From NCBI GenBank assembly GCA_900538885.1, contig UQAI01000025.1, positions 1-23,429 of the forward strand: a stretch of DNA of 23,429 nucleotides. Direction: 5' to 3'. The notes beneath the pieces are model-generated. The model searched no databases. It was given only the letters and a program-made list of their open reading frames with translations, and had not been told where the DNA came from. Positions 1-6,930 of the stretch are shown piece after piece; position 1 is the first letter of the stretch, and each line of letters begins with the position of its first letter. The stretch comes from an uncultured Mollicutes bacterium (GTDB taxonomy: Bacteria; Bacillota_I; Bacilli_A; ML615J-28; CAG-313). A program made the position numbers and the translations under genes.

Positions 1-14
1 AATTATATTATAAA

Positions 15-31
15 TTGAAACTAAGTTTCAA
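15..31. promoter_or_regulatory. Fur/Zur-type operator palindrome
   Basis: A perfect 17-bp palindrome with 8-nt arms (TTGAAACT and AGTTTCAA) around one central A. The inner 15 bp have the 7-1-7 layout typical of Fur-family operators. It lies 17 bases before the start of the Fur-family gene and just before its ribosome binding site. It is therefore placed to let the zinc regulator control itself and the znu genes behind it. The -35 element would be outside the window. The sequence does not match the Bacillus Zur box that I know, so assignment to Zur rests on position and symmetry. Confidence 0.6.
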
Positions 32-48
32 ATTGAAAGGAGGTCCCA

Positions 49-471
49 ATGAATTCGTGTAGAAATTATCAAACCAAGCAAAAAACCGCGATATTTTCAC
101 TGCTTAAGGAACATTCAGAAAGTCACTTAACCGCAGAACAAATGTTAACAATTTTAAAAGATGAAAATACTCCTGTAGGTAAGGCAACCTTATATCGCTT
201 TTTAGACTCGTTAGTGGAAAATGGTGAAGTAAATAAATATGTTATTGATAATATTTCATGTTATCAGTATGTAGGTACTAACCTTAATTCACAAAATTGT
301 TTTCATTTAATTTGTGATCATTGTGGTAAACTCATCAATGCAAGTACTGAAGATATAAAAAGAATAAATGAAAAATTAGAAAAGTGCTTAGATTTTAAAA
401 TAGATAATACCAAGACCGTTTTATATGGTATATGTAAAGATTGCCAGGTGAAAACAAATGAAGAAGATTAA
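49..471 (+). CDS. zur: Fur-family metalloregulator, probably Zur
   Basis: A 140-residue Fur-family repressor. The N-terminal winged helix (about residues 8-75, including the GKATLYRFLDSL segment) would bind DNA. The C-terminal dimerisation domain carries two Cys pairs, C89-x2-C92 and C129-x2-C132, which form the structural zinc site of the family. H86 and H91 are possible regulatory ligands. The start is fixed by AAAGGAGG at 36-43. The gene overlaps znuA by 14 bases and heads the zinc-uptake operon, so a zinc-sensing role is more likely than iron (Fur) or peroxide (PerR) sensing. That choice is an inference from context, because family members cannot be told apart reliably by eye. Confidence 0.8.
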   Translation: MNSCRNYQTKQKTAIFSLLKEHSESHLTAEQMLTILKDENTPVGKATLYRFLDSLVENGEVNKYVIDNISCYQYVGTNLNSQNCFHLICDHCGKLINASTEDIKRINEKLEKCLDFKIDNTKTVLYGICKDCQVKTNEED

Positions 472-1444
472 TAAAGTATTTGTTGTTGTGGCTTTAATAC
501 TAGAGTTAATAGTCTTAACTAGTTGTGGAATCATAAATAGTAGTGCGATATATAAAGTTAAAATAGTAACTACCCAGTATCCACAATATCAGTTTGTAAA
601 AGCAATTATTGGTGACAGTAATCAGCTAAATAGCAAGTTTGAGGTTTCTCTACTTGTGCCACCTGGAGCAGATTCACATAGTTTTGATTTAAGAGTTAAT
701 GACTTAATAGAAATCAAAAATTCTGATTTGTTTTTGTATACAAGTGATGAAGTAGAAAAATGGGTAAAGAAACTAGATATTAAAAAATATACTCAAGTAG
801 TTGATTTATCAGAGGGAATAGAGATGCTTGAAGTAGAAGAAGACCACGAACATCATCACGATCATCAAGCTCATGAGTATGATCCCCATTACTGGATATA
901 CCCATTAAATGCGGTTAAAATGGTAGAAACTATCAAAAATGTTATGACAAGCCTTGTGGAAGATAGTGATTGCAAAAATCAAATTAAAACGAATGCGGAA
1001 AAATATATAAGTCAACTCGAAAAAATAGATAGTGATATTATTAAAATAGTGAATAATGCAAAAACCAAAAAACTATATTTTGGTAGTCCTTTCTCTTTTT
1101 ATTACTGGACTCATTATTATAATCTTGAATACGTTTTGACTTATGCAACATGCTCAGTTGAAGTAGATCCATCAATGAATACAATTATCAATGTAATAAA
1201 TCAAATGAAAGAAGAAAATGTTAAAGTTATATATATTAAGGAACTATTAAGTGATAGTGTTGCGGAAATGATAGCTGAGGCAACGAAAGCAGAAATTGTA
1301 TTACTACATTCTTGTCACAATGTAAGTAAAAAGGATTATGACAATAATAAAACATATATTGAAATTATGAATGAAAATATTATAGCTCTAGCCAAAGGAT
1401 TAAAGGTTGATTATGAAAAAGTAATAGGGGGTGAAGTACAATGA
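458..1444 (+). CDS. znuA: Zinc ABC transporter substrate-binding lipoprotein (ZnuA/AdcA type)
   Basis: A 328-residue cluster A-I metal-binding protein. The signal peptide ends in a lipobox, L20-T-S-C23, so it should be lipid-anchored outside the membrane. The GADSHSFD segment holds the first metal-ligand His. A His/Asp/Glu-rich loop around residues 127-140 (EHHHDHQAHE) is typical of zinc rather than manganese binders, and DPHYW supplies a second ligand His. The canonical third ligand, in the usual HDAFGYF segment, is not present: the equivalent reads FGSPFSFYYW. Cys and His residues in YATCSVEVDPS and LHSCHNVS may compensate. The start overlaps the end of zur, and its stop overlaps znuC as ATGA, so the genes are translationally coupled. 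Confidence 0.9.
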   Translation: MKKINKVFVVVALILELIVLTSCGIINSSAIYKVKIVTTQYPQYQFVKAIIGDSNQLNSKFEVSLLVPPGADSHSFDLRVNDLIEIKNSDLFLYTSDEVEKWVKKLDIKKYTQVVDLSEGIEMLEVEEDHEHHHDHQAHEYDPHYWIYPLNAVKMVETIKNVMTSLVEDSDCKNQIKTNAEKYISQLEKIDSDIIKIVNNAKTKKLYFGSPFSFYYWTHYYNLEYVLTYATCSVEVDPSMNTIINVINQMKEENVKVIYIKELLSDSVAEMIAEATKAEIVLLHSCHNVSKKDYDNNKTYIEIMNENIIALAKGLKVDYEKVIGGEVQ

Positions 1445-2160
1445 TATTAGAATATAAGGGACTATGCATAGGATATGATCATAAAGCAATTATTAAAGAT
1501 ATTAATATGGTGATAAATGAAGGCGATTATGTATGTGTATTTGGTGATAACGGCATAGGAAAAACAACTTTTCTAAAAACCACATTAGGTTTACTTCCTC
1601 CTATTCGTGGTTCAATCAAAAAAGGGGAAGAAATTGAAAACAATATGATAGGTTATTTACCACAAAAAGCTAAGATTCCTGGAGAATTTCCGGCATCTGT
1701 TTTTGAAGTTGTTCTTTCTGGCTGCGTTAATAGACTACGCTATTTTCCATTTTATCGAAAAGCCGAAAAGCAAATGGCCCGTGAAAATATGAAATTATTA
1801 GGCATTACCAATTTAGCAAATCGCCCATTTAGAGAATTATCAGGAGGTCAACAACAAAGAGTTTTACTTGCTAGAGCTTTATGTGCAACTGATAAATTAT
1901 TAATTCTTGATGAACCATTTACCGGACTAGATCGAAGCACAACAGTATCATTATATAAATTACTTGATAAAATAAACAAAGAACTTGGAGTAACAATCAT
2001 AATTGTTTCGCACTTTAAAGAAGAAATAATTGATCACGCTAATAAGATAGTTCAACTTGAACAATCCAAAGTATTTTGTGGAACTCCTGAAGAGTATAAA
2101 GATATGTATATAATAAATAAAACGACAAGTAATATTGAAAGGGGTGAAAATAATGAGTAA
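1441..2160 (+). CDS. znuC: Zinc ABC transporter ATP-binding protein
   Basis: A 239-residue ABC ATPase that powers the ZnuB permease from the cytoplasmic side. It has Walker A GDNGIGKT (residues 35-42), the Q-loop in GYLPQ, the signature LSGGQQQR (about 133-140), Walker B LLILDEP (about 155-161) and the switch His in IIIVSH. The length is usual for ZnuC/AdcC proteins. It starts four bases inside znuA and ends eight bases inside znuB. Zinc specificity is inferred from the linked binding protein and regulator. Confidence 0.92.
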   Translation: MILEYKGLCIGYDHKAIIKDINMVINEGDYVCVFGDNGIGKTTFLKTTLGLLPPIRGSIKKGEEIENNMIGYLPQKAKIPGEFPASVFEVVLSGCVNRLRYFPFYRKAEKQMARENMKLLGITNLANRPFRELSGGQQQRVLLARALCATDKLLILDEPFTGLDRSTTVSLYKLLDKINKELGVTIIIVSHFKEEIIDHANKIVQLEQSKVFCGTPEEYKDMYIINKTTSNIERGENNE

Positions 2161-2980
2161 TTTATTTGAGAATTTAGACATTATTAAATACCCACTATTA
2201 GTTGGAATACTACTTTCCTTAACAGCTGCAATATTAGGCGTTGTTTTAGTCTTAAAGCGTTATTCTATGATTGGTGATGGATTAAGCCATGTTAGTTTTG
2301 GTGTGTTTGCTGTAATCATGGCTCTAACACCACTTGTCGATGAAATGGTAACATACCTTGCGATACCAGTAGTAATGGTTATAGCGTATATTTTACTTAG
2401 AATTGGCGAAAGTACTAAAATAAAAGGTGATGCGGCCATTGGATTGATATCAAGTGCGGCACTAGCAATAGGTTATTTCGTAGGTTCACTTAGTGAAGGA
2501 TTTACCAAAGATATTAATAGTATGATGTTTGGTAGTATTGTTCTCGCTAGTAGAAAAGACTTCTTTGTAATTTTACCTGTTTCATTACTCGTGATATTTA
2601 TTTTTGTATTCTTCTATAATCGTATTTTCTGTGTTACTTTTGATGAAGAATTTGCGAAGGCAACAGGAATTAAAACAAAAATATATAATATGATTTTTGC
2701 GTTATTTACAGCTGTTACTGTTGTAATTGGTATCAAAATTATGGGAGCACTACTAATATCAAGTTTAATTATTTTACCAGCACTTTCAGCAATGCAAGTA
2801 TTTACAAAATTCAAGAAAGTTATAGTTGCATCAGCTATTATCTCTGTAGTATGTTTCATTGTTGCTTTCTTTGCGTTTGCTAATTATTCTTCAGCATCAA
2901 GTGTTGTTATTGTAAACTTAATTGTTTTCGTAGTATTTTCTATAGTAGGAACAATTAAAAGAAGATTAGTTAAAGCATAA
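2153..2980 (+). CDS. znuB: Zinc ABC transporter permease
   Basis: A 275-residue integral membrane protein of the ABC-3 family, which forms the channel of zinc/manganese transporters. It has about eight hydrophobic segments starting near residue 12. The GDGLSHVSFG segment matches the conserved GDalSHavlpG region of the family, and GALLISSLIILPA matches the conserved C-terminal motif. The frame is open from a TTG at 2135, but the ATG at 2153 is preferred because AAAGGGGTG sits nine bases upstream at 2139-2147. It overlaps znuC by eight bases. Confidence 0.92.
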   Translation: MSNLFENLDIIKYPLLVGILLSLTAAILGVVLVLKRYSMIGDGLSHVSFGVFAVIMALTPLVDEMVTYLAIPVVMVIAYILLRIGESTKIKGDAAIGLISSAALAIGYFVGSLSEGFTKDINSMMFGSIVLASRKDFFVILPVSLLVIFIFVFFYNRIFCVTFDEEFAKATGIKTKIYNMIFALFTAVTVVIGIKIMGALLISSLIILPALSAMQVFTKFKKVIVASAIISVVCFIVAFFAFANYSSASSVVIVNLIVFVVFSIVGTIKRRLVKA

Positions 2981-2981
2981 T

Positions 2982-3716
2982 ATGAATGAACAAAAACTAG
3001 AATATGCTAAAAACAAAGTAAATGATCCTAATATAAATATTTCAATTGGTATTCAAAAAGAAAAAATACTTCATAAAATATTGAAGTATTATATTGAAGA
3101 AGATAATAAATATCACGAAATTAGAGTAGATAGAATGTATGCAGATATAAAGGTTGATAGCCATATATATGAAATACAAACACAAAACTTTAATATGTTA
3201 CGACACAAACTTGATGTATTTCTACCAAGTTATCAGGTAACAATTGTATACCCAGCTTCAAGAATCAAAACACTTTATGTAATTGATGAAAATGGAGAGT
3301 TAGTTAAAACCTCTAAATCACCAAAAAAAGGTACACCATTTAGTGTACTTCCCGAACTTTACAAAATAAAGAATTATTTAACAAATTCCAATCTCAATAT
3401 TAAAGTTATATATTTAGATATGGATGAGTATCGTACGCAAACATCTAAAAAGCATTATCGTTCTAAAGGCTATGAAAGGTACAAGCAAGTACCACTTTCA
3501 ATAGTTAAAGAGTATGAATTAAAAGATAAAGATGATTACATAAAACTACTTGATGAATATGATATAATGGATTCATTTAAAGCATTAGATTTTAGTAAAA
3601 TAACAAAATTAAGCTATCATAAAGCAACAGCAGCCATTCAAACATTAAAATCACTAGATGTAATCAAACTATCTGGAAAAGATGGAAGAAAAAATATTTG
3701 GAAAGTAAATAGATAA
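2982..3716 (+). CDS. Conserved hypothetical protein, possible PD-(D/E)XK-like fold with C-terminal winged helix
   Basis: A 244-residue cytoplasmic protein without a named family that I can assign; I recall similar uncharacterised proteins in Firmicutes. The first half has an alpha/beta layout with A54-D55 followed by E64-I-Q66, spaced like the metal-binding D...E-x-K/Q core of PD-(D/E)XK nucleases and preceded by a helix with Glu. The central part (about 75-150) is basic and beta-rich. The last 55 residues (FSKITKLSYHKATAAIQTL) resemble a winged helix with a wing ending in KNIWKVNR. It begins one base after the znuB stop with no clear ribosome site, so it is probably translated by reinitiation in the zinc operon. 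A nuclease role is only an inference, and a zinc-related job is unproven. Confidence 0.75.
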   Translation: MNEQKLEYAKNKVNDPNINISIGIQKEKILHKILKYYIEEDNKYHEIRVDRMYADIKVDSHIYEIQTQNFNMLRHKLDVFLPSYQVTIVYPASRIKTLYVIDENGELVKTSKSPKKGTPFSVLPELYKIKNYLTNSNLNIKVIYLDMDEYRTQTSKKHYRSKGYERYKQVPLSIVKEYELKDKDDYIKLLDEYDIMDSFKALDFSKITKLSYHKATAAIQTLKSLDVIKLSGKDGRKNIWKVNR

Positions 3717-3720
3717 AGTT

Positions 3721-3748
3721 AGAGCTAGTTCAGTGAATTAGCTCTTTT
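3721..3748 (+). terminator. Intrinsic terminator of the zinc operon
   Basis: Arms AGAGCTAGTT (3721-3730) and AATTAGCTCT (3736-3745) pair over ten bases with one G-U wobble around a five-base loop, followed by TTTT. It lies immediately after the last gene of the zur-znu operon. Confidence 0.75.
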
Positions 3749-3760
3749 AAAATAAGAAAT

Positions 3761-3784
3761 AAAAAAACTCACACTCCGTGAGTT
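3761..3784 (-). terminator. Intrinsic terminator of the TSCPD gene
   Basis: Read on the minus strand, AACTCAC, a five-base loop and GTGAGTT are followed by seven T residues. The first two bases of the stem belong to the stop codon of the gene that it ends. The plus-strand terminator at 3721-3748 lies back to back with it. Confidence 0.75.
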
Positions 3785-4037
3785 AATCTTTTAAGTTTTG
3801 GGCTATAGCTTTTGATAATTGGTCAGCACAACTAGTTGAACGTGAACCACAAACATTACCAGAAAGAATTTTCATTGCATTAGCAGCATCTGCACCTTCA
3901 AGTAACTTGGATATAGCAGAAAGATTACCAGGACAACCTCCTTGAAAATGTAAGTTGTGAATTTTTCCTTCATCATCTATATCAAAACTTATTTGTCTAG
4001 AACATACACCAACAGGGGTGTAGGTAATGTGTTTCAT
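3783..4037 (-). CDS. Small TSCPD-domain protein (TIGR03905-like)
   Basis: An 84-residue protein made almost entirely of a TSCPD domain, the small Cys-containing module also found near the C terminus of some class II ribonucleotide reductases. Visible Cys residues are C12 (VGVCSR), the one in GGCPGN, the one in NVCGSR and the one in STSCADQL, the last being the signature that names the domain. Free-standing copies of this length are common in Firmicutes, but their biochemical role is not known to me; metal or nucleotide binding is only a guess. GAGGTGAT sits just upstream of the ATG. It is transcribed divergently from the cysteine desulfurase gene. Confidence 0.82.
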   Translation of the reverse strand: MKHITYTPVGVCSRQISFDIDDEGKIHNLHFQGGCPGNLSAISKLLEGADAANAMKILSGNVCGSRSTSCADQLSKAIAQNLKD

Positions 4038-4057
4038 AATATCACCTCATAGTAAGT

Positions 4058-4086
4058 ATTATACAATATGTCAGTTTTCTTTGCAA
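4058..4086 (-). promoter_or_regulatory. Promoter of the TSCPD gene (-35 shared with the divergent promoter)
   Basis: On the minus strand, TTGCAA (4081-4086) and a consensus TATAAT (4058-4063) are separated by 17 bases. The expected start near 4051 would give a very short leader of about 14 bases carrying the ribosome site. Confidence 0.65.
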
Positions 4087-4108
4087 AACTTTTGCAATGT
4101 GGTATAAT
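4081..4108 (+). promoter_or_regulatory. Promoter of the cysteine desulfurase-thiI unit
   Basis: TTGCAA (4081-4086), a 16-base spacer and TATAAT (4103-4108), with TG at 4100-4101 making an extended -10. The expected start near 4115 lies downstream of the upstream in-frame codons of the desulfurase frame, which supports the ATG at 4139. Confidence 0.7.
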
Positions 4109-4138
4109 ATATACAATATGTTGAAAGGAAGTATATCA

Positions 4139-5263
4139 ATGATTTATTTTGACAATGCATCAACAACCAAACCAGATCCGGTTATTATAGATTTATATAC
4201 AAAAATTAATAATGAATATTGGTATAATGAAAGTAGTACTCACCAATTAGGAATTACATCTAAAACATTACTAGATAGGGCTACGGTTTCAATTTGTCAT
4301 ACCCTAAATTTAAAAAATAAAAAAATAGTATTTACTGGTAGTGCAACAGAAGCCAATAACCTTGCTATATATGGAATATGCAAGCCATATGTTAATCAGC
4401 ACAAACATATCATTACATCTAAAGTAGAACATCCTTCCGTTTTAGAATGTTTCCAAGATTTAGAAAAACAAGGTTTTAGCGTAACATACTTAGATGTAGA
4501 TGAAAATGGAATTGTTGATTTAGAAATGTTAAAAAATAGCTTAACAAAAGATACCATTTTAGTTTCTATTATGTGGGTAAATAATATAATTGGTAGCGTT
4601 CAACCAATTAAAAAAATAAAAGAAATATTAAAGGATTATCCAAGAGTTAAATTTCATAGTGATTTAGTTCAAGGAATAACTAAACTTGTTCCGGATTTTG
4701 ATTTAAATGACTTAGACTTAATGACTTTCACTGCTCATAAGTTACACGGTTTAAAAGGTACGGCTGTACTAATTTTAAATGATAAAATAAATTTAGAAAA
4801 AATCACTAAAGGTGGTCACCAACAAAATAATATGCGCGGTGGTACAGTTGATGTAGCAGGTGCCGTTTGCCTTGCAAAAACACTAGAACGCGAAAATAGC
4901 GGGGTAAGTGATCGTTTAAATACGGTAAATAAATTATATAATTATTTAATTGATGAATTAAGCAAGTTACCTTATATTATTATTAACAATAGTAAAAAAG
5001 AATATTCGCCATATGTATTAAACTTTAGTTTAAAAAATCTTAAAGGGGAAACCTTTATGCATTATATGGAACAATACCAAATATATTTAGGGTATGGTTC
5101 AGCATGCAATGCGAAAACAAAAACTTTAGAAAATACTTTAATGGCTGTTTATAATGATACTGTAAGAGCAAGTAATGCGGTTAGAATAAGTCTATCAGCA
5201 GAAAATACAATAGATGAAGTAAAATACTTTATCCAAAAATTAAAAGAAATAGGAAGTAAGTAA
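4139..5263 (+). CDS. Cysteine desulfurase (NifS/IscS family, ThiI partner)
   Basis: A 374-residue PLP-dependent enzyme of aminotransferase class V that removes sulfur from cysteine and holds it as a persulfide. The N-terminal IYFDNASTT is the family opening. FTAHKLHG places the PLP lysine at K201. GYGSACNAKT places the catalytic Cys at C323 on a mobile loop. The frame is open from 4097, but the promoter lies inside that extension and AAAGGAAG (4124-4131) fits the ATG at 4139. The thiI gene follows after one base, as in the Bacillus nifZ-thiI pair, so its main job is probably to feed sulfur to ThiI for tRNA 4-thiouridine. Iron-sulfur work cannot be excluded. Confidence 0.9.
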   Translation: MIYFDNASTTKPDPVIIDLYTKINNEYWYNESSTHQLGITSKTLLDRATVSICHTLNLKNKKIVFTGSATEANNLAIYGICKPYVNQHKHIITSKVEHPSVLECFQDLEKQGFSVTYLDVDENGIVDLEMLKNSLTKDTILVSIMWVNNIIGSVQPIKKIKEILKDYPRVKFHSDLVQGITKLVPDFDLNDLDLMTFTAHKLHGLKGTAVLILNDKINLEKITKGGHQQNNMRGGTVDVAGAVCLAKTLERENSGVSDRLNTVNKLYNYLIDELSKLPYIIINNSKKEYSPYVLNFSLKNLKGETFMHYMEQYQIYLGYGSACNAKTKTLENTLMAVYNDTVRASNAVRISLSAENTIDEVKYFIQKLKEIGSK

Positions 5264-5264
5264 T

Positions 5265-6503
5265 ATGGAAGATCACATTTTAATAAGATATGGAGAATTA
5301 AGTCTTAAAAAAACTAATCGTAGGCAGTTTGTCCAAAAAGTAACAAATAGTATTAAAAGAGCTTTAAAAGATTTTGAAGCCTTAGAATATGAATCGCGTG
5401 GTATGCGTTTTTATATTCACTTACATAATACACCATCAACTGATGTTATAAAGGTTTTACAAAGAATCCCGGGTTTATATTCATTTAGTGTTGTTGAACG
5501 TGCAAACTCTAATATTGATGACATATGTGTCTCTGCCAAAAGTTTAGTTGAAAATGAATTAAAAGAAGGTAAAAAGACATTTAAGGTAGAAACTAATAGA
5601 GCTGATAAAAACTTTCCAATGACATCTCTTGAAATATCAAAGGAAGTAGCAAGATATTTATTCAAGAATATTCCTAATTTACAAGCTGATGTTCATAATC
5701 CCGATTTCACACTTGATTTAGATGTTAGAGTTGAAGGAGCATTCCTTTTCACTAAAACATACATGGGAATGGGAGGACTTCCAGCAGGTTCATTAGGTCG
5801 TGCTACGCTTATGATATCTGGAGGAATTGATAGTGTTGTGGCAGGCTACTTAACAATTAAAAAAGGTGTATCAATTGATGCAATTCATTATGCCTCACCG
5901 CCATATACAAGTGATATGGCTCTTCAAAAAGTTATTGACTTGTTAGAAATTATTGCTCCATATACCGAATATCAAAGTATAAATCTTTATGTAGTTCCGT
6001 TTACAAAACTTCAAAGTGCAATATATGAACACGTAAGAGAAGATTATGGAATTACTATTATGCGCCGTATGATGTATCGAATTGGGGAAAGAATAACAAA
6101 TGAACGTGGTAATTTAGCAATTGTCAATGGCGAAAACATAGGTCAAGTTGCAAGCCAAACCCTAGAAAGTATGAATACAATAAATAGTGTTGTAAAAATT
6201 CCTGTCATTAGACCACTCGCAACCTTTGATAAATCAGAAATTACGGATATTGCGGTGAAGATTGGCACATATGAAACATCAATTAAACCATATGAAGATT
6301 GCTGCACTGTGTTTGTTCCTAAACATCCTCAAATTAAACCAATGATTAAAATTGCGGAAAGAGAAGAACAAAAATTTGATTATGAAAGTTTAATTGATGA
6401 AGCATGCACAAATGTTGAAAGAATTGTAATTAAGGCTAACCGTCATTACGATTATATAAATAAAAAACTTTCAGTAGATGAAAAACTAGCAGAACTTATT
6501 TGA
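5265..6503 (+). CDS. thiI: tRNA 4-thiouridine synthetase ThiI
   Basis: A 412-residue enzyme that adenylates and thiolates U8 of tRNA. An N-terminal ferredoxin-like region starts with the usual ILIRYGELSLKK. A THUMP domain covers roughly residues 60-165. The PP-loop ATP-binding motif SGGIDS is at 185-190. YEDCCTVFVPKHP, near residue 345, matches the conserved Cys segment. There is no C-terminal rhodanese domain, as expected for Firmicutes enzymes of about 400 residues, which accept sulfur directly from the linked desulfurase. The stop codon is TGA, evidence for the standard code. No strong terminator is visible after it. Confidence 0.95.
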   Translation: MEDHILIRYGELSLKKTNRRQFVQKVTNSIKRALKDFEALEYESRGMRFYIHLHNTPSTDVIKVLQRIPGLYSFSVVERANSNIDDICVSAKSLVENELKEGKKTFKVETNRADKNFPMTSLEISKEVARYLFKNIPNLQADVHNPDFTLDLDVRVEGAFLFTKTYMGMGGLPAGSLGRATLMISGGIDSVVAGYLTIKKGVSIDAIHYASPPYTSDMALQKVIDLLEIIAPYTEYQSINLYVVPFTKLQSAIYEHVREDYGITIMRRMMYRIGERITNERGNLAIVNGENIGQVASQTLESMNTINSVVKIPVIRPLATFDKSEITDIAVKIGTYETSIKPYEDCCTVFVPKHPQIKPMIKIAEREEQKFDYESLIDEACTNVERIVIKANRHYDYINKKLSVDEKLAELI

Positions 6504-6524
6504 CATTATTTACCAAATAAAAAA

Positions 6525-6554
6525 TGTTTAAATCTTCAAATTTAGTACATACTA
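6525..6554 (+). promoter_or_regulatory. Sigma-G-like promoter of the spore protein gene
   Basis: TGTTTA (6525-6530), 17 bases, then CATACTA (6548-6554). The -10 fits the forespore sigma-F/sigma-G pattern and the -35 fits sigma-G in most positions. No sigma-A-type pair is seen here. The predicted start near 6561 would put the AGGAGGAGGT ribosome site almost at the 5' end. Confidence 0.55.
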
Positions 6555-6576
6555 TTTTTGAGGAGGAGGTGAAATA

Positions 6577-6774
6577 ATGAATAGCTCATCTTACAGAAAC
6601 AAAACTGCAGTTCCAGCAGCTAATGGTGCAATCGCTCAAATGAAGAACGAAATCGCTAGTGAATTAGGTGTAAATCTTGGTCCTGATGCAACAGCACGTC
6701 AAAACGGTACAGTAGGTGGTGAAATCACTCGTCGTCTAGTATCTATGGCTCAATCTCAATTAGGTACAAAATAA
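6577..6774 (+). CDS. Alpha/beta-type small acid-soluble spore protein
   Basis: A 65-residue DNA-coating protein of endospores. It protects spore DNA and is degraded at germination by the GPR protease. The EIASELGV segment (about residues 25-32) matches the conserved GPR cleavage region EIA(S/N)E, and GGEITRRLVSMAQSQLG matches the conserved C-terminal half. The length is normal for the family. The ribosome site, AGGAGGAGGT at 6561-6570, is very strong, and codons such as CGT, AAC and ATC are more common than in the neighbours, which suits very high expression. It is a monocistronic unit with its own promoter and terminator. Confidence 0.95.
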   Translation: MNSSSYRNKTAVPAANGAIAQMKNEIASELGVNLGPDATARQNGTVGGEITRRLVSMAQSQLGTK

Positions 6775-6787
6775 TAATGACTAATTG

Positions 6788-6841
6788 AAAGTGTATAAGG
6801 TAGATGTTATAAAATATAACATTTACCTCATGCACTTTTTT
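6788..6841 (+). terminator. Strong intrinsic terminator after the spore protein gene
   Basis: A 22-23-bp imperfect stem (arms 6788-6810 and 6816-6835, with a few G-U pairs) closes on an A-rich loop and is followed by six T residues. It ends the spore protein transcript. Confidence 0.85.
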
Positions 6842-6930
6842 CTTTTGAAAACATTTACATCATTACTTGCATTCTTATGAATAGAAATATATTTTTTTAT
6901 ATGATAAAATAAATAAGGCAGGTGATTTAA

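Noticed and set aside
1960..2181. A 73-codon frame antisense to the end of znuC.
   Set aside because: It is Phe/Tyr/Ile-rich, as antisense of Lys/Asn-rich coding DNA is, has no ribosome site and overlaps real genes completely.
4097..4138. A 14-codon N-terminal extension of the cysteine desulfurase.
   Set aside because: The -10 box lies inside it and the expected transcript starts later; the ATG at 4139 has a proper ribosome site.
6501..6530. A hairpin after thiI as a terminator.
   Set aside because: Only short arms (ACATT and AATGT) with a bulge and no proper T tract, too weak to call.
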